Source of the DNA: Iodobacter fluviatilis
GTDB lineage: Bacteria > Pseudomonadota > Gammaproteobacteria > Burkholderiales > Chitinibacteraceae
Length of the DNA: 64,000 nucleotides
Assembly: GCF_900451195.1 (NCBI RefSeq)
Contig: NZ_UGHR01000001.1
Span: 2,542,001-2,606,000, forward strand
Reading direction: 5' to 3'
The notes beneath the pieces were generated by a model. That model ran no database searches and was not told where the DNA came from. It saw only the letters and a list, made by a program, of their open reading frames with translations. Shown here piece after piece: positions 46,693 through 55,723 of this stretch. Both the position numbers and the translations under genes were made by a program. The first letter of the stretch is position 1; every line of letters starts with the position of its first letter.

Positions 46693-47324
46693 TAATACTC
46701 CACTGGCACCGGATCTAAGCTGCGCCACAGATACCATGTGGCGACGGTGCGCCAGGGCTGCCATTTTTGCGCCAAGTCACAGATAATACCTCGCGGCAGT
46801 CTTTCATTGTTGTGGTAAAGCAGCGCAATCGCCTTAAGCAGGCCGATATCGTCCAGCGGCAGCACATTGGGACGGAGCAGGTAAAAGATAAGAAACATCT
46901 CTGCGGTCCAGCGGCCTATGCCGCGAATATCGACCAACCTGCCAATGACCGCCTCATCATCCAGATCATGCCAAAGTGCCACATCCAGCAGGCCAGCCTG
47001 CTGGTGCCTTGCTAAATCATAAAGATATTCCACTTTGCGGGCGGATAAGCCACAGGCGCGCAATTCCTCCACACTACTTTCCAGCACGCGCGTAGCTTCA
47101 ATTTTTTGTAAATGAGCCGCAAAACGCGACCAGACCGAATCCGCCGCTTTTACGGAGATTTGCTGGCCGACAATGGCACGAGCTAGAGTGTGAAACACCT
47201 CGCCACGCCCTTCTAGGCTGATATCTGGATAGCGGGCAATTAAACCAGCCATCACGGAATCGGCGGCAGACAACTCAGCTGTGGCTTGGTCCCAATAGGC
47301 AGGCTTGCCATAAATTGTGCTCAT
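46692..47324 (-). CDS. DNA-3-methyladenine glycosylase II (AlkA-type HhH-GPD)
   Basis: A 210-residue base-excision repair glycosylase. It has the HhH-GPD core with GRGEVFHTLARAIVGQQISVKAADSVWSRF (positions about 39-68), the helix-hairpin-helix VDIRGIGRWTAEMFLIF (about 129-145) and the catalytic Asp in VLPLDDIGLLKA (about 153-164). No iron-sulfur cysteines are present, which fits the AlkA/Mag group rather than MutY or Nth. The ATG at 47324 is chosen because GGGGGAG precedes it; the open frame runs upstream through the pmbA terminator, so the longer form is implausible. Confidence 0.9.
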   Translation of the reverse strand: MSTIYGKPAYWDQATAELSAADSVMAGLIARYPDISLEGRGEVFHTLARAIVGQQISVKAADSVWSRFAAHLQKIEATRVLESSVEELRACGLSARKVEYLYDLARHQQAGLLDVALWHDLDDEAVIGRLVDIRGIGRWTAEMFLIFYLLRPNVLPLDDIGLLKAIALLYHNNERLPRGIICDLAQKWQPWRTVATWYLWRSLDPVPVEY

Positions 47325-47373
47325 TTGACTCCCCCTGTGCGGCGCCTTTACCAAGCCATAGCTTATTTTGCAG

Positions 47374-47418
47374 GCAAAAAAATGGCGGAAGAAGGTCTTA
47401 TGCTTACCCTCTTCCGCC
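47374..47418 (-). terminator. Terminator of pmbA
   Basis: GGCGGAAGA and TCTTCCGCC (47384-47392 with 47410-47418) form a 9-bp stem followed on the minus strand by ATTTTTTT. Confidence 0.85.
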
Positions 47419-47431
47419 TTCGACAAATCGC

Positions 47432-48763
47432 TTACTCGCCAGCAACCGTCATCTTACTCACTAAAATCGAGCCCACCTTGCGGCTGGACCATGGCTGACT
47501 ATCATCACCAATACCCACAATATTTTTAAAGATGTCACGTAAATTACCAGCAATGGTGATTTCTTCTACCGCGTATTGAATCACGCCGTTTTCCACCCAA
47601 AAGCCTGCAGCACCACGGGAATAATCACCCGTCACCATATTAGTACCGTGGCCAAGCAATTCAGTCACAAACAAGCCTGTGCCCAACTCTGCCAATAGCT
47701 GAGCAAAGGTATGCGTGGGCGCAACGATCAGATTGTGCGCGCCGCCTGCATTACCGGTGGTGCGCATGCCTAATTTGCGTGCGGAATAGCTAGATAAAAA
47801 GTAGCCATTTAGCACGCCCTGGCTGACCACATCACGCGCCACGGTGGCCACGCCTTCTGCATCAAATGCACCGCTGCTCATGCCTTTTTTAAGGAAGGGA
47901 TCTTCTTTAATGCTGACACAAGGCGCAAAAACAGTCTGCCCTAGGCTGTCAGGCAAAAAGCTGGATTTGCGATAAAGGCTACTGCCGCTGACAGCTTGCA
48001 CAAAAGTGCCGATCAAGCCGGAAGCCACCGGTGCTTCAAACAACACCGGATATTCGCCCGTTTTTACGCGACGGGCACCAAGGCGGCGCAAAGAACGCTC
48101 GCCTGCACGCTTTCCCACAGCAACCGCCGAATCCAGGTCTTCAGGAGATCTGGCCGAGCTGTACCAGTAATCGCGCTGCATCCCCGATTCATCTTCGGCA
48201 ATCACCGCAGCTGAAAGACTATAGCGTGAGCTGCGCTCTGCACCCATAAAGCCTAAGGAATTGGCATATACAAAACGGCTCGCCCCGGTAGAAACCGATG
48301 CTCCTTCCGAATTACTGATGCGCGCATCCACACTACGAGCCGCGTTTTCACACTCTGTTGCCAGTGCAATTGCGCCTTCTACCGATAAATCCCATGGATG
48401 GTATAAATCGAAATCCGGAAAAGACGTTGCCAACCGGTCTGCATCCGGCAAGCCTGCAAAAGAATCTGCTGCTGTAAAGCGGGCAATGGCCAGCGCTGCC
48501 CTGACGGTTTCTTTAATCGCATCAGGCGAAAAATCACTGCTGCTGGCATGGCCTTTTTGCTGGCCCAGATAAACGGTAACGCCTACCCCTTTATCGCGGT
48601 TGTATTCGATGGTTTCTACTTCACCCAGACGCACCGATACATTTTGCCCATAGCCTTCAGACACATCCACATCGCAGGCTGTTGCGCCTTGATTTTTCGC
48701 CTGCTCGAGCACCATGGAGGCTAAATCACATAATTCTTGCTGATCAAAACTAAATTCGGACAC
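47432..48763 (-). CDS. pmbA: Metalloprotease PmbA/TldE
   Basis: PmbA (TldE) pairs with TldD in a protease heterodimer that matures microcin-type peptides and degrades CcdA. The 443-residue protein has EGYGQNVSVRLGEVETIEYNRDKGVGV (positions about 36-62) and the C-terminal FVTELLGHGTNMVTGDYSRGAAGFWVENG (positions about 363-391). TldE lacks the HExxxH zinc site of TldD, and none is seen here. It is divergent from darP, a widespread proteobacterial arrangement. tldD is not in the window. Confidence 0.95.
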   Translation of the reverse strand: MSEFSFDQQELCDLASMVLEQAKNQGATACDVDVSEGYGQNVSVRLGEVETIEYNRDKGVGVTVYLGQQKGHASSSDFSPDAIKETVRAALAIARFTAADSFAGLPDADRLATSFPDFDLYHPWDLSVEGAIALATECENAARSVDARISNSEGASVSTGASRFVYANSLGFMGAERSSRYSLSAAVIAEDESGMQRDYWYSSARSPEDLDSAVAVGKRAGERSLRRLGARRVKTGEYPVLFEAPVASGLIGTFVQAVSGSSLYRKSSFLPDSLGQTVFAPCVSIKEDPFLKKGMSSGAFDAEGVATVARDVVSQGVLNGYFLSSYSARKLGMRTTGNAGGAHNLIVAPTHTFAQLLAELGTGLFVTELLGHGTNMVTGDYSRGAAGFWVENGVIQYAVEEITIAGNLRDIFKNIVGIGDDSQPWSSRKVGSILVSKMTVAGE

Positions 48764-48961
48764 AGTTCATTTCCTGTTTAGCGGTTCGTTGTTATAAAGC
48801 ACACCGGCAACATAAGTGGCGGCGAAATAAATAATTCTGAAGGGGCAAGGCCCCTCTGTATAAGCAAATCTTTGGCCTCTGTTCTTTTTTCTATGCACTC
48901 TATGACAGAAAAAGAGGCAGTCTTTGGTATCATACCGGTTTTGCAAGCAAGTAGCCCTATC

Positions 48962-49522
48962 ATGGCAAGACCAAAACACGACCTTCCTGACGACGATATC
49001 GAGTACGTCAGCAAAACAGAAATGAAGTCAGAAATGACTGCCCTGCAAAAACTCGGCGAAAAACTGATCCCGCTGGATAAAAAGCAACTGGCCACGCTCA
49101 AGCTACCAGAACGGCTTTATGACGCCATTATTGCGGCGAAAAAAATCACCGCAAATGGCGCGACGGCCAGACAAAAGCAATTTATCGGCAAGCTAATGCG
49201 TGATGTCGATCCAGAGCCAATTAACGAGCTACTGGCTAAATTAGCAGGCCTTTCTGACAAGCACAGCGCTTGGTTACATCGCTTAGAGCGTTTACGTGAA
49301 AGCATGCTGGCCGACCCTAAAGTCATTGAAAATTTCGTGACCGAGCATCCAACAGTAGAAATTCAACAGCTGCGCCAGCTCGTTCGCAATGCTTTAAAAG
49401 AGCGCGAGCAGCAAAAACCAGCCAAAGCGTTCCGCGAGTTATTTAAGCTCATCAAACAATATATTCCAGAGCCAGCACTACCCGGCCTTGAAGTATCCAA
49501 TACAGAAGAAGACGAAGAATAA
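48962..49522 (+). CDS. darP: Ribosome-associated assembly factor DarP/YjgA
   Basis: DarP (DUF615) is a small helical factor that helps late 50S assembly. The 186-residue protein has an acidic N-terminus, SKTEMKSEMTALQKLGEKLIPLDKKQL (positions about 17-43), TARQKQFIGKLMRDVD (about 70-85) and WLHRLERLRESMLAD (about 105-119), all typical. The ATG at 48962 is chosen over the extended frame start at 48872 because family proteins begin here. The next gene starts one base after its stop. Confidence 0.93.
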   Translation: MARPKHDLPDDDIEYVSKTEMKSEMTALQKLGEKLIPLDKKQLATLKLPERLYDAIIAAKKITANGATARQKQFIGKLMRDVDPEPINELLAKLAGLSDKHSAWLHRLERLRESMLADPKVIENFVTEHPTVEIQQLRQLVRNALKEREQQKPAKAFRELFKLIKQYIPEPALPGLEVSNTEEDEE

Positions 49523-50176
49523 ATGACTTGGCAAATCGAATGCACCGCACTGCTGTTCGATATGGACGGCACCTTAGTTGATTCAACCCCTTGTATTGAA
49601 GGGCTGTGGCGACGATGGGCTGTTCGCCAACATTTAGACCCCGATTTGGTCATGCAGCATGTGCACGGACGACGTGGCATAGAGACGATTGCCCTTGTCG
49701 CTCCGCATCTTGATGCAGCGGCCGAAGTGGTCGAATTACTTAAAGAAGAAGCTCGCAGCTTAGATGGCACGGTGGCCATTGACGGTGCTGCGGATTTTCT
49801 GGCACAGCTTCGCCCAGATCAATGGGCCGTTGTGACCTCCGCCCCGCGCGAAATCGCCTTAGCGAAATTAACTTATGCGGGCCTACCTGCGCCAGCAAGG
49901 CTGATTTCAGCAGACGATGTCACGCATGGCAAACCGCACCCCGAAGCTTTTTTAAAAGGCGCAGCACTGTTTGGTTTAGATCCTCAGCAGTGCGTGGCTT
50001 TTGAAGATGCACTCAGCGGCGTGCAATCGGCGCAAGCGGCGGGCATTCCGGTGATTGCGCTCACTTCATCGCACTCCGCCCAAGAACTCAGTCATGCAGA
50101 GCACATCATCGCCAACTACCACTCGCTCACTCTCAAAGTGGGTGATCGCATTGTTATATCAGGACTTAGCCAGTGA
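49523..50176 (+). CDS. HAD-superfamily sugar-phosphate phosphatase
   Basis: A 217-residue HAD phosphatase. It has motif I LLFDMDGTLVDSTPCIE (about residues 10-26), motif II VVTSAPRE (about 101-108), the motif III Lys in HGKPHPEAFLKGA (about 132-144) and motif IV CVAFEDALSGVQSAQAAG (about 157-174). The DMDGTLVDS and EDALSGVQSAQAAG style fits the YfbT/glycerol-3-phosphatase-like group that acts on small sugar phosphates; the exact substrate cannot be assigned. It abuts darP and overlaps the next gene. Confidence 0.87.
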   Translation: MTWQIECTALLFDMDGTLVDSTPCIEGLWRRWAVRQHLDPDLVMQHVHGRRGIETIALVAPHLDAAAEVVELLKEEARSLDGTVAIDGAADFLAQLRPDQWAVVTSAPREIALAKLTYAGLPAPARLISADDVTHGKPHPEAFLKGAALFGLDPQQCVAFEDALSGVQSAQAAGIPVIALTSSHSAQELSHAEHIIANYHSLTLKVGDRIVISGLSQ

Positions 50177-50757
50177 TAAATACGGTAAAAATCGGACTTG
50201 TTTCTATTTCTGACCGTGCTTCAAGCGGCGTTTATCAGGATCTCGGCATTCCCGCCTTAGCAGAATGGCTGGATCAGGCGCTGAGCAGCCCGCATCACAC
50301 CATCAGCCGCCTGATTGCCGATGAGCAAGCGCTGATCGAAGCCACACTGAAAGATTTGGTCGATACCGAGGGCTGTCACCTAATTTTAACCACGGGCGGC
50401 ACCGGCCCCGCGCTACGTGATGTAACGCCTGACGCTACGCTGGCGATTGCAGATCGCATCATGCCAGGCTTTGGCGAACAAATGCGCCAAATCAGCCTGC
50501 ATTATGTGCCCACGGCTATTCTTAGCCGTCAGGTGGGCGTGATTCGTAAACAGTGCCTGATTTTAAATCTGCCAGGCCAGCCTAAATCGATCAAAGAAAC
50601 GCTGGAAGGCGTGAAAGACGAAAACGGCAAAGTTTTGGTCAACGGCATTTTTGCCGCAGTGCCCTACTGCATTCAGCTGTTAGACGGCCCCTATATCGAA
50701 ACCCATGCAGCCATCGTTGCCAGTTTCAGACCCAAATCCGCCATTAAAGCCCAATAA
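50173..50757 (+). CDS. mogA: Molybdopterin adenylyltransferase MogA
   Basis: MogA adenylates molybdopterin before molybdenum insertion by MoeA. The 194-residue protein opens KIGLVSISDRASSGVYQDLGIPAL and has ILTTGGTGPALRDVTPDAT (about residues 75-93; key residues TGGTG and D-x-T-P-D) and LPGQPKSIKETL (about 137-148). Length near 195 and the N-terminal pattern favour MogA over MoaB. It starts at a GTG overlapping the previous stop. Confidence 0.9.
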   Translation: MINTVKIGLVSISDRASSGVYQDLGIPALAEWLDQALSSPHHTISRLIADEQALIEATLKDLVDTEGCHLILTTGGTGPALRDVTPDATLAIADRIMPGFGEQMRQISLHYVPTAILSRQVGVIRKQCLILNLPGQPKSIKETLEGVKDENGKVLVNGIFAAVPYCIQLLDGPYIETHAAIVASFRPKSAIKAQ

Positions 50758-50834
50758 ACAGTGGTTTGAAATACGCAGCCGAGCGCCATAAACAGCGCCC
50801 TGAGCACCTGCACGATAACAACAAGGAACAAATC

Positions 50835-51506
50835 ATGAGCAATGCAGAATTACTACCCTGCGTAGAAATTGAAACCGCCGATCAGCCCACCGCCAGCGTT
50901 ATTTGGCTGCATGGTCTTGGCGCGGATGGCAATGATTTTGCGGGCATTGTGCCTGATTTTCAGCTACCGGCAGATTTAGCCGTACGTTTTGTGTTTCCGC
51001 ACGCGCCCTATATGCCGATCAGCTGCAATAACGGCTACGTCATGCGGGCTTGGTACGATATTCTGCATTTCGATCAAATCAGCCGTCAGGCCGATGTGGC
51101 CGGCGTCAATGTGTCGGTAGAAATGATCCGCGCCCTGATTGCGCGTGAAAATCAGCGCGGTGTGCCGAGTGATCGCATTATTCTGGCGGGGTTTTCACAA
51201 GGCGGCGCGATTGCCTATACGGCGGGCACGCTGCACCCGGAAAAACTGGCCGGGATTGTGGCGCTATCCACATACCTGCCTGCGCCTGAGTTAATCCAAG
51301 CCGGGCTCAGCAACCAGAACACCCCCATCTTTGCCGCACACGGCAGTGCCGACCCTGTTGTAGGCCTTGCTCTTGGCGTGGCCGCAAAAGACACGCTCAG
51401 CGGGCTGGGCTTTAGCATCAGCTGGCAAACATGGCCGATGCAGCATTCAGTGTGCATGCCGGAAATCCAGGCGATCGGGCAGTTTATTCGTCAGCGCTTA
51501 GCCTGA
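50835..51506 (+). CDS. Alpha/beta-hydrolase carboxylesterase (phospholipase/carboxylesterase family)
   Basis: A 223-residue serine hydrolase of the acyl-protein-thioesterase-like family. It has the oxyanion stretch VIWLHGLGADGNDFAG (about residues 22-37), the nucleophile in LAGFSQGGAIAYTAG (about 117-131), the catalytic Asp in AHGSADPVVGL (about 169-179) and the His in MQHSVCMPEI. Broad-range short-chain esterase activity is known for the family. The ATG at 50835 follows AAGGAACA; the frame extends upstream without family resemblance. Confidence 0.92.
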   Translation: MSNAELLPCVEIETADQPTASVIWLHGLGADGNDFAGIVPDFQLPADLAVRFVFPHAPYMPISCNNGYVMRAWYDILHFDQISRQADVAGVNVSVEMIRALIARENQRGVPSDRIILAGFSQGGAIAYTAGTLHPEKLAGIVALSTYLPAPELIQAGLSNQNTPIFAAHGSADPVVGLALGVAAKDTLSGLGFSISWQTWPMQHSVCMPEIQAIGQFIRQRLA

Positions 51507-51515
51507 TCCATATGT

Positions 51516-51549
51516 GCAGAAAACAGTTTTAAATTGTTTTCTGCTTTAT
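51516..51549 (+). terminator. Probable terminator of the carboxylesterase gene
   Basis: GCAGAAAACA pairs perfectly with TGTTTTCTGC (51516-51525 with 51535-51544) and runs into TTTAT. Confidence 0.6.
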
Positions 51550-51684
51550 CCTCCACAAATCTCAAAACCATCGCAGCAAATATTACTTTTAGCCGAAAAG
51601 TGATTATTTCATTTGGCATATGTCTTGGCCTGAGGCATTATCCGCCACCTTGCCGCGCGCGTTTTTTGTAAGTCAGAAAATAAA

Positions 51685-52437
51685 ATGAAGATTGGAATTA
51701 TTGGTGCAATGGAGCCCGAAGTGGCCCATCTAATTGCTTCGCTTGAAAACAGCAGCAAAGAAACTGTAGCCGGGATCGATTTTTACAGCGGCACTCTGGC
51801 AGATCATCAAGTGATCGTCACCCGCTCTGGCATTGGCAAAGTCGCTGCCAGCATCGCCACCACGCTATTAATCGCTAAATATCAGCCTGAAGCCATTATC
51901 AACACTGGCTCTGCGGGTGGCTTTGTGGATCATTTATCGATTGGCGACATCGTCATCTCATCCGAAGTACGTCACCACGATGTGGATGTCACGGCATTTG
52001 GCTATGAAATCGGCCAGATGGCTCAGCAGCCTGCCGCCTTTACGCCGGATGCAGATTTAGTTGCCGCAGCGCACCGTGCCGTAGCCAGCCTTGGCCAGGT
52101 ACAAGCGATTGATGGCTTGATTTGCACAGGTGACAGTTTTATTTGCGACAGCACCCGCACAGCGCAAATGCTCAAAAACTTTCCGACCATGGCCGCATGC
52201 GAAATGGAAGCGGCAGCCATTGCTCAGGTTTGCTATCAGCATGAAGTGCCTTTCGTGATTATCAGATCACTATCTGATAACGCCAATAACGATTCACCCG
52301 TTGATTTTGACCAATACATCATCAAAGCGGGCCACCATTCCGCACTGATGGTAATTGCGCTTTTAGAAGAGCTGGATGCAATGGGCGGATCATTCCAACC
52401 CATGCATAAAAAACAAAATACACAGTCTTTGCACTAA
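51685..52437 (+). CDS. mtnN: 5'-methylthioadenosine/S-adenosylhomocysteine nucleosidase
   Basis: MtnN cleaves MTA and SAH to adenine and thioribose derivatives, closing SAM-dependent pathways and yielding the precursor used by LuxS. The 250-residue protein starts [18 protein letters not shown] with the catalytic Glu12 region. It has [23 protein letters not shown] sequence (about residues 48-66), [20 protein letters not shown] (about 172-183) and the catalytic Asp in [12 protein letters not shown] (about 192-203). No SAH riboswitch-like element was recognised upstream. Confidence 0.96.
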   Translation: MKIGIIGAMEPEVAHLIASLENSSKETVAGIDFYSGTLADHQVIVTRSGIGKVAASIATTLLIAKYQPEAIINTGSAGGFVDHLSIGDIVISSEVRHHDVDVTAFGYEIGQMAQQPAAFTPDADLVAAAHRAVASLGQVQAIDGLICTGDSFICDSTRTAQMLKNFPTMAACEMEAAAIAQVCYQHEVPFVIIRSLSDNANNDSPVDFDQYIIKAGHHSALMVIALLEELDAMGGSFQPMHKKQNTQSLH

Positions 52438-52823
52438 ACGTATGCCTTACCGCGTTACAGGCACGCGCCTGTAACGCCCTCCCGTGTTTCAATTCCAATA
52501 TCCCCGCAGTGAATCGATTCACCCTCTTTTATTTTCATTTAATACCAGCTCAGGCAACATACCCGTACGCAAGCATGACAAACAAATATAAAAACAGCCA
52601 CCCAACCCCATTCACGGCAACTAAATAACGATTAATGAACAGACGGCGCAATAAAAAAGCCATTTTTCACCGCCACACCCCAACTCAAACCCATGCGCAT
52701 AACTACCGCAATTCACCTTAATACCAAATAAATTAAGGGCAAAAAAATTGAATTGATCGCTTATTTAATCAGGGCGGAAAATGATCACTCATCAGGCAGG
52801 CATTACTGCTTCAGGAGTGAGAA
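52438..52823. other. Intergenic region upstream of the PEP-CTERM gene
   Basis: About 386 bases without a gene. A perfect 11-bp hairpin (52452-52462 with 52467-52477, loop ACGC) follows mtnN but lacks a T-run. The rest is AT-rich and leads to an AGGAGTGAG ribosome-binding site for the next gene. No clear promoter was assigned. Confidence 0.5.
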
Positions 52824-53168
52824 ATGAAGTACTTATGGGCAGGAATATATATTGCATTCAGCGTGCAAATCGCCAGCCACTCTCACGCAAGCGTGTTTGA
52901 AATAAAACCAGGCACCGAATTAAATACAGCGGCTGAAGTGAATCACTTTGTTGAAACACCAATTAAAAAAACAAACAACATAAACAAAGTGATTCCGGAA
53001 TGGAAGCAATTAAGAATTTCCGATATGGCGAGGCACTCCACCTCTCCAGCACAAAACAATGCCATGATGGCAGCGCCACATAAAACAATTCCAGAGCCAG
53101 AAACCTATTTATTGATCAGCCTTGGCGTTATAGCGTTAATCAGCAGGGGGCGACATAGAAACAGATAA
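52824..53168 (+). CDS. Small PEP-CTERM sorting-domain protein
   Basis: A 114-residue exported protein. It has an N-terminal signal peptide (about residues 1-23, ending SHASVF) and a polar mid-region with no known domain. The C-terminal signal IPEPETYLLISLGVIALISRG (given up to about residue 109) is followed by RHRNR: the Pro-Glu-Pro, one hydrophobic helix and a basic tail that define PEP-CTERM anchors. These are processed by exosortase (EpsH) systems linked to exopolysaccharide. No exosortase is in the window. AGGAGTGAGAA precedes the ATG, and a strong terminator follows. Confidence 0.88.
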   Translation: MKYLWAGIYIAFSVQIASHSHASVFEIKPGTELNTAAEVNHFVETPIKKTNNINKVIPEWKQLRISDMARHSTSPAQNNAMMAAPHKTIPEPETYLLISLGVIALISRGRHRNR

Positions 53169-53170
53169 GC

Positions 53171-53203
53171 AAAAAGAGCTTAAGCAAGGCTTAAGCTCTT
53201 TTT
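53171..53203. terminator. Bidirectional terminator between the PEP-CTERM gene and pgpA
   Basis: A perfect 15-bp stem (A5-GAGCTTAAGC with its complement ending T5, 53171-53185 and 53189-53203) with an AAG loop. Confidence 0.93.
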
Positions 53204-53219
53204 CTGAAGTGTCTCTCGT

Positions 53220-53729
53220 TCACGCCAAAGAATAAAAATGCTGGATCAGCAGCAAAGCCAAAACGGCGTAAGCGCCAGCAAGAATATCGTCGATCATCAC
53301 TCCAATCCCACCAGGCACCCGCAGATCAAACCAGCAAATAGGCCAGGGTTTTAAAATATCAAACACCCGGAACAAGGCAAATGCCAGCCCCCAGCCCAAT
53401 ACTGTGACCGGCACAAAAAGCAGCACCAGCCACATAGCAACAATTTCATCGATCACAATGCCGCCATAATCGTGCACCCCCAGCGTTTTCCCCGTCACCT
53501 CGCTCGCCCAGCAGCCAATCACAAACACCGGCAGACAAAACCACGCGATCGCCTGCGGAGAAAGCCATTGCATTAAAAGAGCAAACAACGGCAATGCGGC
53601 GATCGTACCAAAAGTGCCGGGTGCTTTCTTCGCCAAGCCACTGCCAAAACCAAAAGCAATAAAATGGGCGGGGTGAACAAACAGAAAGCGCCATGTCGGG
53701 CGCACCAAGGGGGCTTGTTTATGACTCAT
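53220..53729 (-). CDS. pgpA: Phosphatidylglycerophosphatase A
   Basis: PgpA removes phosphate from phosphatidylglycerophosphate in the inner membrane. The 169-residue protein has AFGFGSGLAKKAPGTFGTIAALPL (positions about 27-50), HDYGGIVIDEIVAMWLVL (about 89-106) and DILKPWPICWFD (about 128-139), the conserved acidic and Gly-rich family motifs, with about four membrane segments. The ATG at 53729 gives MSHKQAPLVRPTW and overlaps the thiL end by 11 bases, as in other thiL-pgpA pairs. An upstream in-frame extension would overlap thiL far more. Confidence 0.93.
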   Translation of the reverse strand: MSHKQAPLVRPTWRFLFVHPAHFIAFGFGSGLAKKAPGTFGTIAALPLFALLMQWLSPQAIAWFCLPVFVIGCWASEVTGKTLGVHDYGGIVIDEIVAMWLVLLFVPVTVLGWGLAFALFRVFDILKPWPICWFDLRVPGGIGVMIDDILAGAYAVLALLLIQHFYSLA

Positions 53730-54711
53730 AGGCGAAGTGATCAAATCCATGAAAGATAATCGGCAAGGGCTGGCGGGAGGCATCAAGAAGATGCACGGTA
53801 TTGCCCTGAATAATTTTACCCACAAGAGTAAGCCCCAATTCAAGCTCATCGGCTAGGGCAATAATAGCCTTATGCTGATCGGGTGCAGCAGTAAAGCACA
53901 GCTCATAATCATCCCCGCCCGCCAAAAAAGCCTCCTGCCGTAAATGCTCAGGTAAGGCATGCAAGTCTTCCACAAAGGGCACGGCATCCAGCCTAACTTC
54001 CGCACCACAAGCCGATTGCTCACAAATATGCCGCAAATCAGCCAGCAAGCCGTCTGAAATATCCAAAGCGGCACTGGCGATGCCGCGCAAGCGCAAACCC
54101 AACTCAATACGCGGCACGGGGACATCAAGGCGAAGGTCGCAGCGCTCTGCCACATCAGAAGGCAGCTTTACGCGGCCTGTGCGGTGCATAACGGCCGCTG
54201 CAGCGCCCCCCAGTGGCCCTGACACCCACACTTCATCTCCTGCTCTGGCGCCGCTTCTTAGAAGCGCCTGACCGCGTGGCAGGCTGCCTGCTATCTGAAT
54301 AGCTATCGTTAAAGGGCCGCATGTTGTATCGCCCCCGATCAGCGAAATATCGTGCTCACCGGCCATCGCAAACAAGCCACGGCTAAATGCCTCCAGCCAA
54401 GGCTCATCCATTTTGGGCAACGCCAAAGAAAGCGTAAACCAGCTTGGTTTTGCGCCCATTGCTGCAAGATCAGATAAATTAACGGCCAGCACTTTACGTC
54501 CCAGCCGTTCCGGGTCTGCATCCGAAAAAAAATGCCGCCCTTCAACCAGCATATCCGCAGAGATGGCCAACTGATGCCCGGCAGCAACAGATACCAATGC
54601 CGCATCATCACCAATCCCTAAATCTGCATTTTTGGCAGGGCGCTTAAAATAATGGGCAATTAGATCGAATTCGTTCAAAGCGTTTTCAAATCCACAAAGT
54701 ATAAAAGGCAA
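53719..54711 (-). CDS. thiL: Thiamine-monophosphate kinase
   Basis: ThiL phosphorylates thiamine monophosphate to the diphosphate cofactor. The 330-residue PurM-like protein has LGIGDDAALVSV (about residues 31-42), ISADMLVEGRHF (about 50-61), SLIGGDTTCGPLTIAIQ (about 123-139), ALDISDGLLADLRHI (about 220-234) and GGDDYELCF (about 273-281). The start is uncertain: family proteins begin at the following NEFDLIAHYF, so a TTG at 54678 is an alternative to ATG 54711. It lies between nusB and pgpA, a conserved order. Confidence 0.93.
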   Translation of the reverse strand: MPFILCGFENALNEFDLIAHYFKRPAKNADLGIGDDAALVSVAAGHQLAISADMLVEGRHFFSDADPERLGRKVLAVNLSDLAAMGAKPSWFTLSLALPKMDEPWLEAFSRGLFAMAGEHDISLIGGDTTCGPLTIAIQIAGSLPRGQALLRSGARAGDEVWVSGPLGGAAAAVMHRTGRVKLPSDVAERCDLRLDVPVPRIELGLRLRGIASAALDISDGLLADLRHICEQSACGAEVRLDAVPFVEDLHALPEHLRQEAFLAGGDDYELCFTAAPDQHKAIIALADELELGLTLVGKIIQGNTVHLLDASRQPLPIIFHGFDHFAYES

Positions 54712-54740
54712 TAAAAACGTATTTTATGCAAATAGTAAGC

Positions 54741-54769
54741 AAAAAAAGACGGGCCATGCCCGTCTTTTT
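54741..54769 (-). terminator. Terminator between nusB and thiL
   Basis: GACGGGC and GCCCGTC with a CAT loop, flanked by A7 and T5 so that the minus strand ends in T7, lies 17 bases after the nusB stop. Expression of thiL-pgpA would need read-through or its own promoter. Confidence 0.88.
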
Positions 54770-54785
54770 ATCAAACTAAACCTCA

Positions 54786-55253
54786 TTAACCATGACGTTT
54801 AGCGCGTCCTGCACTCACTTCCTCGCTGCGCACCAGCGCCGCTAATTTATCTAGCACACCATTCACAAACTTATGGCCATCCAAACCGCCAAATGTTTTG
54901 GCCAGCTCAATGGCTTCATTGATAATGACGGGATAGGGTGTTTCCGGCATAGAAATAATTTCATACGCGGCCACGCACAATACAGCGGCTTCTACCATGC
55001 TGACTTCATCCATAGGACGATCAACATGAGGCGCAATCGCGTCTTGCAGGGATTTCATATCCTTGATGGCACCAAACAAGATAGAGCGAAATAATTTTTC
55101 GTCCGCACGGGCAAAACTAGTATTGCTTTCGCGCAAAAAGGCTTCAATATTGCCGACATTATCGCCAGCCAGCAGCCATTGATAGATACCTTGCACGGCA
55201 AATTCGCGTGAACGGCGGCGGGATGATTTTGGTTTTGCTACTTCTTCGGTCAT
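54786..55253 (-). CDS. nusB: Transcription antitermination factor NusB
   Basis: NusB binds boxA RNA with NusE (S10) in rRNA antitermination. The 155-residue all-helical protein has [19 protein letters not shown] (about residues 10-28), the helix pair around [34 protein letters not shown] (positions about 90-123) and [10 protein letters not shown] (about 129-138), which are family hallmarks. It overlaps ribH by ATGA, the usual ribH-nusB coupling. Confidence 0.95.
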   Translation of the reverse strand: MTEEVAKPKSSRRRSREFAVQGIYQWLLAGDNVGNIEAFLRESNTSFARADEKLFRSILFGAIKDMKSLQDAIAPHVDRPMDEVSMVEAAVLCVAAYEIISMPETPYPVIINEAIELAKTFGGLDGHKFVNGVLDKLAALVRSEEVSAGRAKRHG

Positions 55254-55723
55254 GCTTGTAATGCCTTTAATAAATTCGCGGTTTCTACGGCGACACGCGC
55301 GGCATCTGTGCCTTTTTCAAGTACACGGACTTCTGCTTGTTCGTCGTTTTCAGTGGTTAATATGGCGTTTGCCACGACAATACCGTAATCGAGTCCAATA
55401 CGGCTTACACCGGCGCCTGATTCATTGGCAACCAGCTCAAAATGATAGGTTTCGCCTCGAATCACTGCGCCCAAAGCGATCAGTGCATCAAAACGATCTG
55501 ATTCAGCCATAGCAGCCAAAACCAGAGGAATTTCTAAAGCGCCTGGCACAGTCGTGATCAGCATATCTTGCTCAGCCACGCCCAGTGCTTTAAGTTCTGC
55601 AACGCAAGCATCGCGTAAACCTTCACAAACTGGTGTATTAAAGCGGCTCATTACAATGCCGATTCGTAACCCATTGCCTGCAAGATTAGGTGCAATAAAA
55701 GGAATATTTGCAGCGACGCTCAT
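55250..55723 (-). CDS. ribH: 6,7-dimethyl-8-ribityllumazine synthase
   Basis: RibH condenses DHBP with the ribityl pyrimidine to form the riboflavin precursor lumazine. The 157-residue protein has [19 protein letters not shown] (about residues 22-40), [15 protein letters not shown] (about 59-73), [20 protein letters not shown] (about 82-101; catalytic His in the TYHFE segment) and a normal length for the icosahedral or decameric enzyme. It shares one base with ribBX and overlaps nusB. Confidence 0.96.
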   Translation of the reverse strand: MSVAANIPFIAPNLAGNGLRIGIVMSRFNTPVCEGLRDACVAELKALGVAEQDMLITTVPGALEIPLVLAAMAESDRFDALIALGAVIRGETYHFELVANESGAGVSRIGLDYGIVVANAILTTENDEQAEVRVLEKGTDAARVAVETANLLKALQA

